9,489 nucleotides of DNA, taken from positions 1 through 9,489 of the forward strand of contig JAHEFU010000105.1 in assembly GCA_024645305.1 (NCBI GenBank), in the 5' to 3' direction. Below are positions 7,282-9,489 of the stretch, piece by piece. The notes beneath the pieces were generated by a model. It worked only from the letters and a program-made list of their open reading frames with translations, was not told the DNA's origin and made no database searches. Both the position numbers and the translations under genes were made by a program. This DNA is from Planctomycetales bacterium. Its GTDB lineage: Bacteria > 4484-113 > JAFGCY01. Numbering within the stretch: the stretch's first letter is position 1; every line of letters begins with the position of its first letter.

Positions 7282-8247
7282 TCAGCAGCTCGTGGTGTTT
7301 ACGTTTTCGTTGCCGTTGTAGTCGATACCCATCTCATCGAGGATCTCCCGCACCATCCGCTCCACCTGCTCGCGCAGCGGACCGTCGCCATCCTGGAACA
7401 TGAACATGTGGGGCAGGGCAGCGCCTTCCTCATGTTTCCACTGGAAGGCCTCGCCGCCGGGGAACTGCTTCTGGAATTCCTTCAGGTCGAAGTTGCCATC
7501 CTCATTCATCCAGCTTCCACCGACGCCGAAGGGCATGTTGCCTTCCTCCCCCTTCCTGAAGAAGAAGGGATGCTCGCCGTCCTGCTGGCTCCACTTCATG
7601 ACATGGCCCTGCATGGGACCCTCAAACAGCATCAGGGGGCCGCCCTCCGCATGCTGCTTCTGGATCTTCTCGCGGATCTCAGCCAGTTCCTCGTCGCTGT
7701 AACCCTCTCCCCCGACTTCTACTTCGCCGTCATCCCCGATACTGATTTCCAGCTTCCTGCCGTCGTCATCACCGCTGAAAGAGAAATCGAAGAGGCCAGT
7801 CCCATTTTCTGCCAGTCCCAGACCGAAGTACTGGTCCAGCGGCTCGCCGTCCTCCCCGAGCCTGGGGACGAACTGCAGGGGAGCATGCAGGCCGAAGTAG
7901 TGGTTCTCGCGGAGGGACTCGCGCAGCTTTACGGCACCGGCTTCCGTCAGGTCACCACTGTCCAGCAGTTCCTTGATCAGTATCTCAAAACCGGTGTCCG
8001 CGCCCAGGCCGGGGGCTTCGCCATCTGCAAAGAACAGATTGAGGTTCTTGTTTACTGTTGAGTCGGTCTCATCCTCAACCGCCCTGTCCGCCGCAGCACT
8101 GGCCATCGTAAGGCAGATCGGGGAGCTCGAGCAGGCCCGGGTCGCAATTTGATCAGTGGCATTCGCACCAGGCTGGCCTGCCGCGCACAGGTATGTTCCC
8201 GCTACTACCACTCCGGCTGCAAGCAGCAGCAGTGTCATCTTCTTCAT
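7282..8247 (-). CDS. Exported acidic protein of unknown family, paralogue A
   Basis: A 321-aa protein of no family I recognise. The N terminus MKKMTLLLLAAGVVVAG followed by TYLCAAGQ is a Sec signal peptide with a likely signal peptidase I cut after the AAG region; TYLC is a poor lipobox. The mature protein is acidic and rich in Gly, Met and Phe. A gap-free block starting GTGLFDFS (149) and ending at W219 aligns with the neighbour B. An EF-hand-like loop lies at 246-258 (N248, D250, G251, F253, D254, E257). FQW is at 268-270 and the C-terminal motif MGIDY at 306-310. The ATG at 8247 is preferred because GGAGGTG lies about 9 nt upstream; an upstream frame to 8289 adds a basic leader before the signal peptide. 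It is 80 bp behind gene B and likely in one operon. A role outside the cytoplasmic membrane is inferred. Confidence 0.85.
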   Translation of the reverse strand: MKKMTLLLLAAGVVVAGTYLCAAGQPGANATDQIATRACSSSPICLTMASAAADRAVEDETDSTVNKNLNLFFADGEAPGLGADTGFEILIKELLDSGDLTEAGAVKLRESLRENHYFGLHAPLQFVPRLGEDGEPLDQYFGLGLAENGTGLFDFSFSGDDDGRKLEISIGDDGEVEVGGEGYSDEELAEIREKIQKQHAEGGPLMLFEGPMQGHVMKWSQQDGEHPFFFRKGEEGNMPFGVGGSWMNEDGNFDLKEFQKQFPGGEAFQWKHEEGAALPHMFMFQDGDGPLREQVERMVREILDEMGIDYNGNENVNTTSC

Positions 8248-8250
8248 TTC

Positions 8251-8260
8251 TTCCCACCTC
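8251..8260 (-). promoter_or_regulatory. Ribosome binding site of paralogue A, identical 10-mer to that of B
   Basis: GAGGTGGGAA on the minus strand, 3 nt from the ATG at 8247, with GGAGG as the core. The same ten bases precede paralogue B at 9145-9154. It fixes the start of A at 8247. Confidence 0.7.
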
Positions 8261-8327
8261 CGGGTTGAATAGAAGAGTTGACGCAGCACGCTTCAGGATT
8301 GTGTTATCACTCGCGGATTTGACAGCA

Positions 8328-9140
8328 TCAGGAACTGGTGACCGAGAGGTTGTCCGTTGCTTCGTAGTCAATACCCATCCGGTCCAGGGCATCGCGGATC
8401 AGTCCGTCAACACGCCAGCGCAGTTCCAGGCAGTCCTCAGGCCTGATAAGAATATGCGGGAAGGCATTCTCAAATTCCATGTGGGGAGCCTGCCACTGGA
8501 AGAGATAGCCAGGCTGGCCATCCAGATCCGGATCGAACTGGAACGGCAAGCCGGGCTGGACCGCATTGCTGGGAAAGTCCAGGCAGTCTTCATCTATCCC
8601 GTTCCACTGGAATACCTTGCCCCGCATGGACTGCCAGTCCATGTACCATTGCGGATTCCCATGCAACGCGGCTTCCACCTGCTTACGGATCTCCTGCAGT
8701 TGCGCAGCTTTGTAACCCGTGCCCCGCACCGTCACTTTGTCATGGTCCAGGATCCGGATCCGCAGCACATTCGCATTGCCCGCACTGCCATAACTGAAGT
8801 CCAGCAGGCCAGTGCCGATCAGCTCGGATTTCCAGATGTCGGGGGCTGCGAATTCCCGGATTTCGCCGGATCCTGAGGGGGGCAGGCTTCCAGACATGGA
8901 CAGCCCTGGCAGGGAATCCATGGGGTAGGTCACAAACGACTGTTCTCTCTGGAACAGCTCGTTGAGATCCGGGACAGTGGTTTCCCCGGCTGATGTGGCA
9001 GGCGGAACTGCATCGTCGGCAATACTCCGTGATTGCAACATGCCTGTGGCGGCTTCGTCCGTGTCCCGCATGGCGGGACTGCTGTTGCATGCGGGCACAG
9101 CAGCAAGGAACACTATCAGCAATATCATCAGTAGTCTCAT
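8328..9140 (-). CDS. Putative lipoprotein of unknown family, paralogue B
   Basis: A 270-aa protein paralogous to the downstream gene A and of no family I recognise. The N terminus MRLLMILLIVFLAAVPAC is a lipoprotein signal with lipobox V-P-A-C18, followed by a Ser/Thr/Asp-rich tether (~19-60), so an envelope-anchored protein is expected. GTGLLDFS at 109 starts a block that aligns gap-free with A for 71 residues (about 24 identities). GY is at 142-143, FQW at 177-179 and 214-216, and a DPDLDG calcium-loop-like sequence at 203-208. A second gap-free block ends in MGIDY (255-259) and NLSVTSS. The ATG at 9140 has GAGGTGGGAA 4 nt upstream. It is the first gene of a likely two-gene operon and divergent from a glycosyltransferase gene. 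Function is unknown; binding of metal or surface ligand would be a guess. Confidence 0.85.
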   Translation of the reverse strand: MRLLMILLIVFLAAVPACNSSPAMRDTDEAATGMLQSRSIADDAVPPATSAGETTVPDLNELFQREQSFVTYPMDSLPGLSMSGSLPPSGSGEIREFAAPDIWKSELIGTGLLDFSYGSAGNANVLRIRILDHDKVTVRGTGYKAAQLQEIRKQVEAALHGNPQWYMDWQSMRGKVFQWNGIDEDCLDFPSNAVQPGLPFQFDPDLDGQPGYLFQWQAPHMEFENAFPHILIRPEDCLELRWRVDGLIRDALDRMGIDYEATDNLSVTSS

Positions 9141-9144
9141 GATG

Positions 9145-9154
9145 TTCCCACCTC
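9145..9154 (-). promoter_or_regulatory. Ribosome binding site of paralogue B
   Basis: GAGGTGGGAA, 4 nt before the ATG at 9140, is the same ten bases found before paralogue A. The purine-rich GAGG core is 10 nt from the ATG. Confidence 0.6.
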
Positions 9155-9162
9155 ATCAAGAG

Positions 9163-9189
9163 ATTACAGCATTTCAAAGCTGCCGGCAA
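9163..9189 (-). promoter_or_regulatory. Candidate extended -10 promoter of the paralogue operon
   Basis: On the minus strand TGCTGTAAT (9163-9171) is a TGn-extended -10 with 5 of 6 matches in the hexamer. TTGCCG (9184-9189) could be the -35, though the 15-nt spacer is short. Transcription would start near 9156, giving a leader of about 16 nt made almost entirely of the ribosome binding site. Confidence 0.45.
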
Positions 9190-9207
9190 TTCGGATCAGC
9201 CCTTTCG

Positions 9208-9213
9208 TATAAT
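9208..9213 (+). promoter_or_regulatory. Consensus -10 box of the glycosyltransferase gene
   Basis: A perfect TATAAT lies 6 nt before the GTG start at 9220; the -35 region (near 9184-9190) is poor. The predicted transcription start is the start codon itself. The hexamer sits about 40 bp from the oppositely directed -10 of the paralogue operon, so the 79-bp gap is a divergent promoter region. Confidence 0.6.
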
Positions 9214-9219
9214 TGAGCC

Positions 9220-9489
9220 GTGTCCGGCAAACTTCCCCTGGTTTCCTACATCCTGGTCAACTGGAATACCGAGGAACTGCTGCCCCGGGCCCTGGAATCC
9301 ATTGCCGCCCAGGACCATCCCCTGCGTGAAGTGATCCTTGTGAATAACGCCAGCCCCGGCTTTGGCGAGCTGGACCTCTCCGCCCATGAGCTGCAGCTGG
9401 TTCAGGCCGGCCGTAACCTGGGCTTCGCCGGAGGTAACAACCTGGGCATAGAGCACAGCCGCGGCGACATCATCATCCTGCTCAACTGC
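9220..9489 (+). CDS. GT2-family glycosyltransferase (3' partial)
   Basis: The first 90 residues of a family 2 glycosyltransferase, cut by the window end. These enzymes move a sugar from a nucleotide sugar onto a polysaccharide, lipid or protein acceptor on the cytoplasmic side; rhamnosyltransferase-like members share this N terminus. Visible landmarks are VSYILVNWN (beta-1 and nucleotide site, 8-16), LPRALESI with AAQ (~22-31), EVILVNNAS (38-46), NLGFAGGNN (67-75) and DIIILLN at the edge. The usual Asp of the VDNAS motif is Asn here. GTG at 9220 must be the start: an in-frame TGA lies at 9214-9216 and the GT2 fold begins about 7 residues later. There is no ribosome binding site; TATAAT is 6 nt upstream, suggesting leaderless translation. 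Confidence 0.9.
   Translation, partial: MSGKLPLVSYILVNWNTEELLPRALESIAAQDHPLREVILVNNASPGFGELDLSAHELQLVQAGRNLGFAGGNNLGIEHSRGDIIILLNC

Noticed and set aside
7408..8061. 217-codon plus-strand frame
   Set aside because: Antisense to paralogue A, which has a signal peptide, ribosome binding site, terminator and a related neighbour.
8134..8160. Lipobox in paralogue A
   Set aside because: The only early cysteine context, TYLC, has Tyr and Leu at -2 and -1, which does not fit the lipobox rule; cleavage by signal peptidase I is more likely.
8193..8876. 227-codon plus-strand frame
   Set aside because: Antisense to paralogue B and spans the intergenic gap; no ribosome binding site or recognisable content.

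Overview
This is a GC-rich bacterial window. Bacterial origin is shown by Shine-Dalgarno sites, sigma70-like promoter hexamers, a tRNA-Lys of bacterial type, and Sec and lipoprotein signal peptides. Gene content is not diagnostic of a phylum. The mix of a HEAT-repeat M1 peptidase, PepF-type M3 peptidase, ABC-F ATPase and COG2426 membrane protein would fit a little-studied lineage (for example in the FCB or Planctomycetes range), but that is only an impression.

Left part (1-4688): an M1 zinc aminopeptidase, open at the window edge, runs rightward. It converges on a leftward M3 oligoendopeptidase (pepF-like), with a terminator hairpin between them. Both are HEXXH zinc peptidases likely to act in peptide turnover. 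A non-coding stretch of about 270 bp follows, holding the likely pepF promoter.

Middle part (4472-7187, all leftward): a COG2426 small membrane protein, tRNA-Lys(CTT) with a very good promoter, an ABC-F ATPase whose true start is a GTG behind a strong Shine-Dalgarno site, and a 70-residue two-helix membrane protein starting 4 nt after the ABC-F stop. No terminator is visible between the tRNA and the ABC-F gene. Their ~200-bp gap holds a 19-bp operator-like dyad and a second small palindrome.

Right part (7221-9489): two adjacent leftward genes encode exported proteins that are paralogues of each other, one lipoprotein and one Sec-secreted, ending at a clear intrinsic terminator. I recognise no known family for them. 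They share long gap-free blocks, an MGIDY C-terminal motif, recurring FQW-type motifs, calcium-loop-like sequences, and even their ribosome binding site. They are the best candidate for something undescribed. Divergent to them, a GT2 glycosyltransferase begins and runs off the end.

A recurring theme is that genes without a Shine-Dalgarno site have a -10-like hexamer exactly 6 nt before the first functional base: the GTG of the glycosyltransferase, the GTG of the COG2426 gene, and G1 of tRNA-Lys. This predicts leaderless transcripts, alongside other genes in the window with strong GGAGG sites.
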